DNA of 64,000 nt from Tribonema minus. Its lineage: Eukaryota; Sar; Xanthophyceae; Tribonematales; Tribonemataceae. The stretch lies in NCBI GenBank assembly GCA_017506865.1, contig JAFCMP010000554.1, positions 1 through 64,000 on the forward strand. Reading direction: 5' to 3'. The translations under genes and the position numbers were made by a program. Within the stretch, counting starts at the first letter, position 1. Every line of letters begins with the position of its first letter. Below, piece after piece: positions 43,201 to 53,769 of the stretch. The notes below the pieces were generated by a model. The model was not told the DNA's origin. It ran no database searches and saw only the letters and a list, made by a program, of their open reading frames with translations.

Positions 43201-44286
43201 CCAAACACACGCACACACACAGACCCTCCGCTTACGCCCCCCCCCCTCCCTCCCCCCAATAACCCCCATCTGCACCCCACCGCTCGCGCAGGGGCCTGCG
43301 CTGCCGCCTCGTGGACCCCGGGCTCGGCTTCGCGGAGGCGGACGCGGGCCCCCTAAACAATCCCCCTCTCCCCCACCCCTCAACCCCCCCAAAACAACCC
43401 CCATCGCTCGGACAGGGGCCTGCGCTGCCGCCTCGTCGACGTCCCCGGCCTCGGCTCTGCGGAGGCGGCCGCGGGGCCCCTAATATAGCCCCCCCACACA
43501 CACACACTCAAGCATGCACAGACTTGCCGCTTACCCCCCACCCCACCCCCCGCCCCCCCCCCAAAAAAGCCCATCGCTTCGACAGGGGCCTGCGCTGCCG
43601 CCTCGTTGACGTCCCGGGCTCGGCTTCGCGGAGGCGGACGCGGGGCCCCTAAACCAGCCCCCCCCCCCCCCCAACACTCAAACACGCACAGACTTGCCGC
43701 TTACGCCCCCCCCCTCACTGCGCTTCGCAGGGGCCTGCGCTGCCGCCTCGTGGACGTCCCCGGGCTCGGCTTTGCGGAGGCGGACGCGGGGCGCGTGGAC
43801 TCGTGGCGCTCCACGCTGCAGCGCTACCTCGCCGTTCGCGCGCCGCTGCGCTGCGCCTTTCACCTCATCGACGCGCGCGACGGGCCGCAGCGCGCGGACC
43901 GCGACCTCATGGCCATGGCGGCCGCGGCGGCGGCGGAGAGCGGCAGCGGCGGCAGCGGCGGCGGCGGCGCGGAAGGCAGCGGCGGCGGCGGTGATGGCGA
44001 GGGCGGCAGCAGCGGCGGCGATGTCGATGGCAGTGCGGAAGGCAGCGGCGGCGCAGGCGGCAGCGACTACGTGCGGAGGCAGCCGCCGGCATACGTGATC
44101 GTGCTGACCAAGGCGGATAGGGTGGCGGCGCCGCGTCTGCAGATGGCGTGCGCGGAAGCGGCGGCGGCGGCGGCGGCGGCGGGGCTGGGCGGCGACGTGC
44201 CCGTGCTCGTGAGCAGCAGCAAGACGCGCACGGGGCGCGACGTGCTGTGGCGCCGCTTGTATGACGTGCTTGGCGAGCAGTGCTGA
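40221..44286 (+). CDS. Plastid-targeted PPR-EngB (YihA/YsxC) fusion GTPase
   Basis: Four exons, 40221-40356, 40711-41979, 42809-42962 and 43731-44286, join in frame to 704 aa. The N-terminus ([10 protein letters not shown] then a hydrophobic core ending [15 protein letters not shown]) is a signal peptide with Phe at the expected cleavage point, the bipartite plastid signal of complex red plastids. Exon 2 is acidic and Ala-rich and ends with PPR-like helices ([40 protein letters not shown]). Exons 3-4 hold an EngB G domain: G1 [11 protein letters not shown]2 region [12 protein letters not shown]3 [13 protein letters not shown]4 TKADR and G5 SSK, with a long Gly/Ser insert before G4. EngB GTPases act in large ribosomal subunit assembly, so a plastid-ribosome role is likely. 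Copies of both G-domain exon starts lie in the introns. Confidence 0.93.
42495..42750 (+). repeat. Acceptor-side copies of EngB exon 42809-42962
   Basis: Three copies of the exon start: about 42502-42545 (tccaggtccgccggaggtgc), about 42620-42665 (ctccaggcccgccggaggtg, ctctttgtgggcaggtc) and a short one at 42721-42750. They repeat the P-loop-coding start [10 protein letters not shown], then decay; tacatgtagactgaaatga-type intron text recurs between them. Confidence 0.87.
43285..43655 (+). repeat. Acceptor-side copies of EngB exon 43731-44286
   Basis: Three copies of cag/GGGCCTGCGCTGCCGCCTCG, reading [20 protein letters not shown] or variants, start at about 43292, 43416 and 43587; the real exon starts at 43731. 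Each stops being exon-like after ~65 bases at 'gggccccctaa' and is followed by a C-run and acaca tract. The first copy has CCCC for the DVP codons. Confidence 0.93.
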
Positions 44287-45044
44287 GGGAGGGGGGAGGG
44301 GGAAGGGGCGTTGGGGGGGGGGAGGGGGGGGCTTTTTGAGTGATCACACAATCGTTTTTAATGATCGCACAACTGTTTACAGGAGTGGCATCACGCACCA
44401 TCTTGCTTTGTGGAGTCAGTGGGCACTTTGTCGCTGTCAGATTGTTGCTCTTGCAAGCTATTGACTGAATGTGTATTGAATTTTTGCACTGTGTTAAGTG
44501 GTCTGCTTGCGCATGGATGCTCTTGCACGCTATGAACTGAATAATAATCGACTCTGTTTAGATGAGGCCCATCCTTGCACATGTCTCAGTGCTCAATGAG
44601 CACCCTGGTGGCAGCTGTGCGCTGTGATAATGAGTGCAGCAGGTGCAGTGCGCAGGATGTGCTCAGGGCAGCGGAGCAGTGGCAGTAAAAGGACCTGCCT
44701 TACAGCATGCTGGATACTGGATTACAACAACACACCAGCTTTTTATCCCAATGGCTCGTTTCTCCACCTTTGACACAGAAAACTGTCGCATGTATGCGCG
44801 CGCTGGGGATGTCGGGGGTAAGGTAAGTACTTAGGGTTAGGGTTAGTATTGGGCGCGCTAACCTCGACCAATTTTGATCTTGAAAGAAACCAAGTTGGTG
44901 CTCTTGCTCGGGCGTGTGCACAGGCTGGAAGCGGCTGGCGAGGCTTTGCCTACTGGGCGCGACAGTCGTTTTGAAGCGCTGCATCAACTTTCCGGTCCCG
45001 CTTCGCACCAGAGCCACGGCTCCATTTTGAGTAGCCAGTACATC
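44287..45044. other. Intergenic region before the SAM-domain gene
   Basis: No gene recognised. It contains two related stretches around gctcttgcaagctattgact and gctcttgcacgctatgaact (about 44450 and 44520) and a short TTAGGG tract near 44832-44847. An open frame runs into the next gene from about 44880, so its true start may be upstream. Confidence 0.45.
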
Positions 45045-47795
45045 ATGGTGCACGACCTGTCGACGAGGGATGGCGTCCTCGCAGCCCTAAAGAGTGCCTG
45101 TACAGTGACGGAGCTCGATGAGGCGATGCAGGTAAGCCTTCGTGCCCAGATGACAGCCGTCTGCCTGTCAATTACGGCATCGTTCGTTCGCACTCATCAA
45201 GAGTCTAACTGGCTGCGTTGCTTTCTGTTGCCAGGCCTCCAAGTCATTCCCGGCGACTCGAGAAGCTAGGAAGGAGGCAAAAAAGAGGAGGGGAAGCCTG
45301 TCGGCGCATGCTGAGCAGCCTGAGGAGGCAGAGGCCGGCCCCCTCACCTGGTCTATCATGCTCTGGAAAAGGTGGGCGGTGAAGTTTCGAAAAAGCCTTC
45401 ATGTCAATGCCAGGCGACGCTCTGCTAAGCATGGCGCATTACCGTCGCCATAATGATGCAGGGGGATGGTTCACGAATGCTAATAGCCTCACGACCTGCC
45501 GATTCCGCCCCGTACAGGGTGACGAGGGCGAGCTCTCAGCAGCTGCCTCTGCACCTGGCGCGGTACTTTCATGGGCACAATGGAGCCGTCCTGGTGCGCA
45601 TGAAAACGGAGCTGCAGGATGCAAACCCAGGAGCAAACGTGCAGGTGAGGTTTGAAGACCTGATACGGGGGGGGGGGGGAGGGGGGAGGGGGGGGGGCAC
45701 CTCACTTCTCAGAGCCAAACTGTCGGTTTCTGGCAGGGCGCAGCATTTGAAGTAGGTGGGGTGCTCGGCGCCAGAGCGCGGCAAAACGTTGACTGTGCAT
45801 GCTCGCTTCCTTTATTGTCGAGGACAGATGCCGGCGTTCGCCCACCTGCCAGACAGCATACAGCTGGCTGCCTCCTCATCAGTAATCGTCACAGAGTGCA
45901 GGCGACGACAGCACCGCCGGCACACACGGCCTTCGGGCTGCGTCGAGCACATTGCAGCCCAGCTTTGTGTGATCAAACTTCAACTACTTTGCCTGCTTCT
46001 GTGTCCCCAAGTTGTCGCAAAGCGCGTGCACACGCATGGTGCAAAGTCAAGGTAGCTGCCCTTCGGCAGTGTCGCTTGAATGCTTCACCGATGCACCGCG
46101 AGCTCGGCTCTGCTTGTCTGCTGGTTTCGAGCGCCATGAACAGCATGAAGGCGCTTGCTTGCAGAGTCAGAGTCTCGTGGGCAGCACCAGCATCTATGCA
46201 GCAAGGCGGCTGGCTTACGTAGACATCCTTTGCAACACTTTTCTAGAAGGATGTTCGTCGTTTGGCAGTACATGCATGTTTGTAAACATCTACAGCACAT
46301 GTTGGCGCTTTCATGTCATGCGGCGGCGCACTCACACACGCCGCGACCCCGCCCACCCCCCCCCCAGATCTGGCTGGACGTCTCGGGCGAGAAGCTGGAG
46401 GTGCAGTGCGAGTACGCCGCCGCCGTCGACCGCTGCACGGCGGAGTTCAACGCGTTCGCGCGGCGCGCGCAGGCGGCGCTCGCGCTCACCCCCGCCGGCG
46501 CCGACGCGCAGCGCCACCCGCGCACCGTCCCGTGCCCGCCGCCGCTCGCGCTCTCCATGCCGCGCCTGCTGCGGCGCCTCGCGCGCGAGCTCGGTACCAG
46601 CGTCGAGCTCGCGCACCACGCGGCGACGCGCGTCGTGGCGGTGCTCGGCGCGACGCCCGGCGGCGCGGACGATGCGGCGGACGCGGTGGCGCGCCTGTGC
46701 GAGACGGCGCGCGGCGCCGCGACGCCGGCGGAGGAGGCGGAGGCGGAGCGGCGCGAGGCGCACGCGGCGCGCGAGGCCGCCGCCGCGTCCGCCGCCGCCG
46801 CGGAGCGCGCCGCCGCGGCGCACGCGCTGCACGCCGCGGCGGCGGCGGCGGCGCCAACCGCGGCGTCCGCAGCGTCGCGCGCCCGCGCGCACAGCACCAG
46901 TAGCAACATGGCCGGCAATGGCGGCGGCGGCACCGTGCGGCAGCGCGCGCGCCCGCCGCTCGCGCCGCTGCGCACGGACAGCAACGATCAGTCGGGCGGG
47001 CCCGCGAGCGCGACGAGCGTGGCGCGCTCGGCGGACGGCGACGACTCCCCGCGTGCGGCGTCCGTCGTGTCCGTCGCCTCGTCCACGGCAAGCTGCAGCG
47101 ACTCGGTGCGCAGCACGAGCAGCGCCAGCAGCTGCGCGAGCGGGCTGAGCTGCGTCGGCGGCAGCGTAGCCAGCGCGCTGAGCGGCGCCAGTGGCAGCAG
47201 CGGCGCCAGCGGCGGCGGCGGCGGCGAGCGCGCGCTGCGGCGCGTGTCCTCGAGCTGCTCCCTGTTCAGCGAGAGCAGCGCGCCGTGGGATGGCATGCGC
47301 GTGAGCGCCGCCGCCGCGTCGCCCTCCGCGGCGAGCTGGGACTATTACCGGCAGGCGTGGGTCGGGCGCGGCGACGCCGCCGACCTCGCCGACGACCCCC
47401 CTATCAAGCTCGACCTCGCCGCCATTTCCTTTGTGCCGCCGCCGCGCCGCAGCCACATCATTGCCGGCGCCGCGGCGCGCGAACCGGCAGTGGCGCGGCG
47501 GCAGCGGCCTTCGGCGGCGGCGGCGGCGCGCGGCGGCTCGGGCCTGGAGCCAGGGCTGGAGCGGTCGGTGTGGGCGCTGCTTGTGGAGCTGGAGCTGACC
47601 AAGTACGCGGCCGCGCTGAGCGGTGCGGAGATGGACATGGCAGCGCTCCGCACGCTGGGCGACAAGGACCTGGAGGAGGTGGGGCTGCCGAAGGGGCCGC
47701 GCGTGAAGCTGCTCAAGGCGCTGCGCCAGCAGCAACAGCAGCAGCACCACCATCAGCAGCAGCAGCAGCAGCACCGCCCGCACCAGATGCAGTGA
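45045..47795 (+). CDS. SAM-domain protein, possible KH-like segment
   Basis: Exons 45045-45131, 45235-45371, 45518-45644 and 46368-47795 join in frame to 592 aa. The C-terminus has a SAM domain (about residues 515-575: SVWALLVELELTKYAAAL, DMAALRTLGDKDLEEVGLP, RVKLLKAL) followed by a His/Gln tail. Near residues 95-145 the sequence VRMKTELQDANPGANVQIWL ... AVDRCTAEFNAFARRA has the beta-alpha pattern of a KH-like RNA-binding fold; this is tentative. The middle is Ala/Ser-rich and low in complexity. KH plus SAM proteins such as Bicaudal-C bind mRNA, but I do not assign that function. MVHDLSTRDG is chosen as the start; the frame remains open upstream. Unlike its neighbours, its introns show no clear exon-edge copies. 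Confidence 0.75.
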
Positions 47796-48099
47796 CTCCT
47801 CGAGCGACCTGAGCACTGATATTGCCGAGCACTGATATTGCTGCCTGCTTCCCGCCCGTTTCTGTAGTACACTTCTATCGCGGTGCGCTGACTTGATGGT
47901 GATGATGCCGCTCATACTGGACAACTATGCAGGAGGCTTCCCCTGGCTTGCTGTCGGCGTCTGCGTGTCCATGTGACCGGAAGCGGATGCTGGCTCCATT
48001 GTAGGTGTAATGGATGGATTGCACACCACCACTGTCCTTGTTGCCTCTCTCCTTTTGTGTCTGTTTTGCTTTGTTGTTTGCGCCATACAATGAGTAGAC

Positions 48100-48355
48100 G
48101 ACAGTGAATTTGTTCACAATTTTGTGCTTGCGACGTGTTAACTGTAAGGATTGCGGGCTTTGCTGAGATGCTGGATGATGATGTTGCAACTGCAAAAGCT
48201 TTTTTAATCCTTCAACGGTTGCCGCTTCAAGACGACAAGTGAATTCAAACACAAAATTGTGGTTGCGACGCGTCGACTGTAGGGATTGCGGGCTGTTTCT
48301 CATGCTGGATGATGATGGTGTTGTCACTGCAAAAGCTGTGAAAAGCTTGCATTTT
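48100..48355 (+). repeat. Tandem duplication upstream of TRMT10
   Basis: Two ~110-bp copies, about 48115-48215 and 48255-48355, sharing ttgcgacgcgt-like, gggattgcgggct, atgctggatgatgatg and actgcaaaagct words. It lies in the 48-kb intergenic stretch between the SAM gene and TRMT10 (47796-48458), where I see no gene. Confidence 0.8.
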
Positions 48356-48458
48356 ACTTCAACGGGTAATAACGTTACTTTCAAGTGCACTTCAACTTCA
48401 AGTACAACTTCAACGTCTCAGTTGGTGTGAAAATGTGAGTGTGTGTGTGGTAGCTTAG

Positions 48459-51400
48459 ATGAGGTCCGCCGCCGTGCTTCTCACTGCCATGCGGCTGTGC
48501 GAATGCTGCGCACAGGCCCTGCTCATCTCGATGGATTGCAAGGACAGCGTCACAGTGGACGTGCAAAAATACATGGACAGGAGACGAGCCAAGGTGCAGC
48601 GATTCGCTGACAGGGAGGCAACCTTGGCTGCTGCCAAGATAATCAGAAAGGACAAGCACAAAGCTAAGCGCCAGCGACAGAGGTATACTGTTTGCACGTG
48701 GGTGTACAATGACAACTTTCGATTTTGCTCATGATCATGTCAATATGCCCAGAGCAGCATCAACCAACAGAGGTGCACAATGTGTACAACAACTTCCGAT
48801 TGTGCTTATGATCAAGTTATCGTGCCTAGAAGCAGCAGCAGCCAACAGAGGTGCACACAGTTTGCGTGTTGATGTGCAACAATTATTTTGTGATTCAAGT
48901 CGACAAAACTGCTCGTCATGTTGCTATGGTTTCGATTATGCTTTTGTGATTCAAGTCAACATGACGCCGCTGTGCTACCACAAACTGCTTGTCATGTTGT
49001 TATGGCAGGGAAGAGCTAGGCGATGACGAATTCGTGCAGCAGCGAGCCCTCAAAAGGCTCTCGAGGCAGCAGGGCGAGGAGCGATTGCGAGTGGCGTTGG
49101 CCAACCCGTACGGACCGCGCATTGTCGTAGATCTGGCCTACTCAGATCAGCATCGTCCTGAGGTACGTACACCATACACACCACCATACGCCACAAGCCT
49201 TGCAGGACAGGGCCTGCAGAGGAGTTTGTCAGCCCAGCAATGTAACTGCCTTGCACCACAAGCCTTGCAGGACAGGGTCTGCAGAGGAGTTTGTCATCCC
49301 AGCAAGTCACTACGTAGTGTGTACCGACAGTAAGCGGGGGGCATGCTCACATAGCGCCGCCCCCCCCCCTGCTCTGCGCGATCGCCCCCCCCTCACGCTC
49401 TGACTCGTCACACTGTGACTCACACGTGACAGGTCGCAGTGCATCAGCACCTGAGCCGAGTACAAAGCCAACCCTCTTGCACCATATCGTCCGCGTCCAT
49501 CAAGCTCTTCGACGCCACACGCGCTGCTGTCGGCCTTGACCGACTCGGTCGCGTATGCTGACAGCATCAATGTCCACGCAGGTCACATCTAGGCCCCCGC
49601 CCCCTCCCAAGGCTGTGGCCCATGGCTTGCGGCAGCGCCCCGTGCATGGGTTTCCGCGCTGAGCATCAGCAGCTTCACTCTGCGCTGCCTGATTTTCATC
49701 TACTGAGCGCTGCCCCATCTCTTGAATGGCGCCTCATCTCCAGCGCTGCCTGCCCCCCCCGCCCCCTGAGCACGCTCTGCCGAGCACCACATGCGCTTCT
49801 ACAAGTGTCCTGTCTCCTGAGCAAAGCTTTCCCCAATCTCCTGAGCACTGTCTCACTGCCTCATCCCCTGAGCGCTGCCTCATCTCCGCTGCACTGCCTC
49901 ATGTCCTCAGCGCTGCCCACTTTCCTGATCGCTGCCCTCCCTCCTCTGCAGAGCACTGCCTCATGCCATGACCGCTGCCTCCGCCTCCTCCACACAGGCG
50001 CTGCAGTCGCTGGCTCGCCAAGTCGGCCGCCCTGCGCGCGCTGACTCATCTACTGAGCGCTGCCTCATCTCCTGAGCACCGCATGTTCACCCCCTGAGCG
50101 CTGCTGCCTCACCCCTGAGCGCTGCCCTCGCTCCTTGAGCACTGCCACATCTCCTGAGCGCCGCTGCCGCATATCGTGAGCGCTGCTGCCTAATCCCCTG
50201 AGCGCGCGCTGCCTCATCCCCTGAGCGCTGCCTCCGCCTCCGCCGCGCAGGCGCTGCAGTCGCTGGCCCGCCAGGTCGCCCGCGCGCGTACGGCGCCCTC
50301 CGCGCGTGCAATGCCCCCCCCCCCCCCCACGCTCTGACTCACATCGTGCGGCACCTTATCTCCTGAATGCTGCCTCCGCCGCAGGCGCTGCAGTCGCTGG
50401 CGCGCCAGGTCGCCTGCGCGTACGGCACCCTCCGCGCGCGCGCGACATTTTCCTGAGTGCTGCCTCATCTCCTGAGCGCTGCTGCTTCATCCCCCTGAGC
50501 GCTGCCTCAGCCCCTGAACGTTGCTGCCTTATCTCCTGAACGCTGCCTCCGCCGCAGGCGCTGCAGTCGCTGGCGCGCCAGGTCGGCCACGCGTACGGCG
50601 CCCTTCGCGCGAGCGAAGACGCCCCCCCCGCGTTGTGGCTCACGTCGTGCGGCGCCGCGGCGGCGCGCGCCGCGTTCGCGGAGCAGGGCTGGGACGCATG
50701 GGCTGTGGAGAGGAGGGAGGAGAGCGTGTTTGACTGCGTGCCGCGCGAGAGCATTGTGTATCTGAGCCCTGACGCGGAGCACGCGCTGGAGGGGGTGGAA
50801 CCGGGGGTCACGTACGTTGTGGGGGGCATCGTGGACAGGTAGTGAAAGCGCTGCTTGTGCACGCATGCATACTCAAATGCGGACTGCATCAAGAACAGAC
50901 GATGGCTCATATTCCAGTTCATAATCCCATTGAAGTCGTCCATAGTCTTAGGTAGTCAGTAGAAGGAACACGCAGCAGTGCCGCCTCATTTTCATGCAAC
51001 TTCAACTTCTGGAGGGGGTGGAGGCGGGGGTTTACGTATGTTGTGGGGGGCATCGTGGACAGGTGATGAGAGCTCTGCTTGCGGCCTTGGGTGCTACTGG
51101 AATCGAATCAAAAGATGGCAGAGCTCTAGGTGACAAGGTCTGGTTAGCCGCAAATGCCTTCCACCAATGACCGTGGTCGCCGCTGCTGCGGCAATTGGCC
51201 ATGAGTCAAACAGTGCCACCATATCCACAGCAGTCAAAAGACTTATGTGTGCATGTGTGCTCTATTCTGTAGAGCGTACTCTAATATGTTACTAGACTGA
51301 ACAATATAGTAAAGCTGTCGAACTCTACACAACAAAGGCAGCTCATAAGGAGCGTTGTCATACTCAACTAAAAAAGTGCCTGCCAACTGGAGTGCTACTG

Positions 51401-52702
51401 AAGTTCAAAGAGTGCCATCATATCCACGGTAGTCAAAAGACTTCTGTGTGCAAGCTTTTTAGTGTTCGATGCATGTGTTACACTGTGTAGTGGTAGTGCA
51501 GGTGCAGCGCAACACCCCCAGTGCTGGCGTGCGCAGCTGTGCGCTTCCGAAGCGCTTGGGCAGATGCTTGGAGCATCAGGTGCAGTCATATGGTATTATG
51601 ACTCGTTCCTGCTGATGTCAATGGCTGATAATAGTACTTGTGCGGCACTACGGTCATTGCGCGTGTTGGCAGCATAATGGACAGCTTCATGTCCTGCTGC
51701 TAGCCATGAGTGCTGATAGTGGTGGCAGTATCACACCACTGCTGGCGTGTGAAGGTGGAATGGGGGACAGTCTAATGCCTCCGCTCATGCCGAGCGCCGA
51801 AAGCGGTGCTGCAAACTGGCATTTCCCCTTGTGTCGAGGGCGATCACCGATGAACTAACCCTAACCCTAACACCGCACATGCCACTGCAGGAGCGTGCGG
51901 CACGGAACAGCATCGCGTCGGAAAGCTGTTGTTCAACTGGCACTTGTCCTTGTGTTGAATTGGCAACCAATAACGTCACTGTACAACATTTCCTGCTTGA
52001 GCTACCGCAGGAGCGTGCGGCGCGGCACGTTTCTGATACGCGCAGCAGCACTCAACCATCGCCACAATGCTAACCCTTTCAAACACTCTTTACCCTCTGC
52101 GTGCTCCTCCTGGCCGACCTGCCACAGGAGCGTGCGGCGCGGCATGTCGCTGGCGCGCGCCGCAGCGCACGGCGTCGCCTGTATCACTTACTACAAAATG
52201 TCTACGTCTTTCGCACTACCTAATGCATTCGAAATCAGCTGAACAGCATCGCGCGGGAAAGCTGTTGTTCAACTGGCACTTGTCCTTGTGTTATATTGGC
52301 AACCAACAAAGTCACGTGTATTCTACTTGCCACTGCAGGAGCGTGCGGCGCGGCATGTCGCTGGCGCGCGCCGCAGCGCACGGCGTTGCCTGCGCTCGCC
52401 TGCCGCTGCACTGGGCGGAGGAGTACGCGCGCGCCAGCGGCGGCACCAAGCGCGTTCTCAACGTGGACACGGTGGTCTGCATACTCGCAGCAGCGCTCAG
52501 AGACAGGCCGAGCAGCAGCATTGGCAGCCTCAGCGGTAGCAACAGCGATAGTGACAGTGCTGGTGTCGATGGCGCTTGCTCTGGCAGCAGCGGCAGCAGC
52601 AGCGGCAGCGGCGGCAGCAGCGGCAGCGGCAGTGAGAATGGCGGCCTGGCTGCGGCAATGCGCGCAGTGCTGCCGAGCAGCAGAGGCTTTGCTGGCTGCT
52701 GA
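48459..52702 (+). CDS. TRMT10-type tRNA (guanine-9-N1) methyltransferase
   Basis: Four exons, 48459-48682, 49009-49162, 50558-50838 and 52339-52702, in compatible phases, 340 aa. TRM10 SPOUT enzymes methylate N1 of purine 9 in tRNA using S-adenosylmethionine. Family marks in order: a Lys/Arg-rich helix before the domain (KDKHKAKRQRQR), IVVDLAY, LARQVGHAYGALRAS, VYLSPDAEHALE, TYVVGGIVDR, the junction RSVRRGMSLARA, VACARLPLHW and RVLNVDTVVCIL. A Ser/Gly-rich tail follows. The first ATG is used; Met at 48531 is an alternative. The introns before exons 3 and 4 carry copies of those exon starts, and a donor-side copy of exon 3 lies near 51030. Confidence 0.94.
49190..49310 (+). repeat. Tandem pair in TRMT10 intron
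   Basis: Two ~60-bp units sharing caagccttgcaggacagggc and tgcagaggagtttgtca, about 65 bp apart. I cannot tie it to an exon edge. Confidence 0.75.
49990..50445 (+). repeat. Acceptor-side copies of TRMT10 exon 50558-50838
   Basis: Three copies of cag/GCGCTGCAGTCGCTGGC and the following ~25 bases (ALQSLARQV) start at about 49998, 50251 and 50384. They are separated by many 'cctgagcgctgcctcatc' words, a low-complexity filler running from about 49700 to 50550. Confidence 0.9.
51000..51070 (+). repeat. Donor-side copy of TRMT10 exon 50558-50838
   Basis: ctggagggggtggaggcggg ... gtggggggcatcgtggacag/gtgatg repeats the last ~55 bases of the exon and its donor about 200 bp downstream. Confidence 0.88.
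51103..51250 (-). repeat. Dispersed repeat family A, copy 5
   Basis: Starts cgaatcaaaagatggcagag and ends cagcagtcaaaagactt. The minus-strand frame [14 protein letters not shown]...VIGGRHLRLTRPCHLEL is fully open. A truncated relative (agtgccatcatatccacggt) follows at 51411-51480. Confidence 0.85.
51855..51873 (-). repeat. Interstitial telomeric tract (CCCTAA)
   Basis: Short CCCTAA tract directly before the first acceptor-side copy of TRMT10 exon 4. Confidence 0.7.
51885..52195 (+). repeat. Acceptor-side copies of TRMT10 exon 52339-52702
   Basis: Three copies of cag/GAGCGTGCGGCGCGGCA start at about 51891, 52011 and 52128. The third extends ~60 bases (MSLARAAAHGVAC) before diverging. The intron text gggaaagctgttgttcaact is repeated with the first copy and before the real exon. 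Confidence 0.9.
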
Positions 52703-53769
52703 TGCTGGTACTGTGCAGCTGGTCTGTTGCCAGATGTATGTACATTCTTTGTTTTAACGGTGTTTCCATTGTCATTGACCCTAGATGTTGTCATGTTGTG
52801 ATTCTGCCAAAATGTGGCAAGTCTGCTGTGTGGCACTCGTGTACCATGTGGGTTTTTAAGGCAATACACGGGACTCTGCCAGGTTCTGTTGCAATGCTTT
52901 CTGCTTCAACAACATGAGTTTTTCTGCCTGCCATGCGCTGTCCTGATTGAGCCCGTGTTGCAGCAGCCAAAGGCCAGCAGCGATGGCCATTTTGCCAATT
53001 AATCCGCAGCAAGGACAACATCTTGACGACGTACTGCTTCCTGGGATAGGATCATACGACTGCACCGATAAGGGTCGCAGGTGAAGGACGGACTTGCTGT
53101 GGGAATTGTAACAAAATGAGACAATCGCAGCGAACTCTGATGCAAACTTGAACGCAGCGAGGTCGTTCAGAGGTTTCCCATTGTGCTTCTTCAACTGACA
53201 CATTTTGCACACCTATGGTATGGACCGATATTTGTTTACAACAAATGGTAGAGGCAGCCCACAGTCCATGATGGCACAGCGTTGCCGCACGAACCACATT
53301 TGTGCAGAACATGTTTATTTATGAATAAATTAATTACGCTGCACCCGAAACAAGAATCAATAGAAACGACACTGGCACAGTCACATCTCAACCCATGAGG
53401 TGCGCCTGCACCTTCCAGGTTCATCATTTGAAGCATGCAACCAGGCAGCCAGAACTGCAGGCCTTGAAGCCATGGTGAGCTCGCAGCAAGCGGAGAACGT
53501 GTTTTCTTATTACATGGCACTAAAGGTGCAAATAACTTGTGAACCTGATCCATCCATCGAATACAGGGTCAGAAAGGCCAGGACCCTGGTGGAGCTCATG
53601 CCCGCTTAGTGCGTTTCCTCACGGGACTGCTGCCCCTCGTGAGCATAATGCGCACGCTTCCATTAGACTACATGGTGGCTGTGGTAGTGGACGCGCATCG
53701 TGCTATGCCGCTGCAAGTGCCGCCGCTGCGGCTACGGTAAGAGGCGCCGCCCCCGCGCTGCGACAGCGC
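52703..53769. other. Convergent intergenic region, TRMT10 / FabZ
   Basis: Between two stop codons on opposite strands. An open frame at about 53420-53609 (+) reading GSSFEACNQAARTAGLEAM looks protein-like but matches nothing I know and has no supporting exon structure. Confidence 0.4.
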
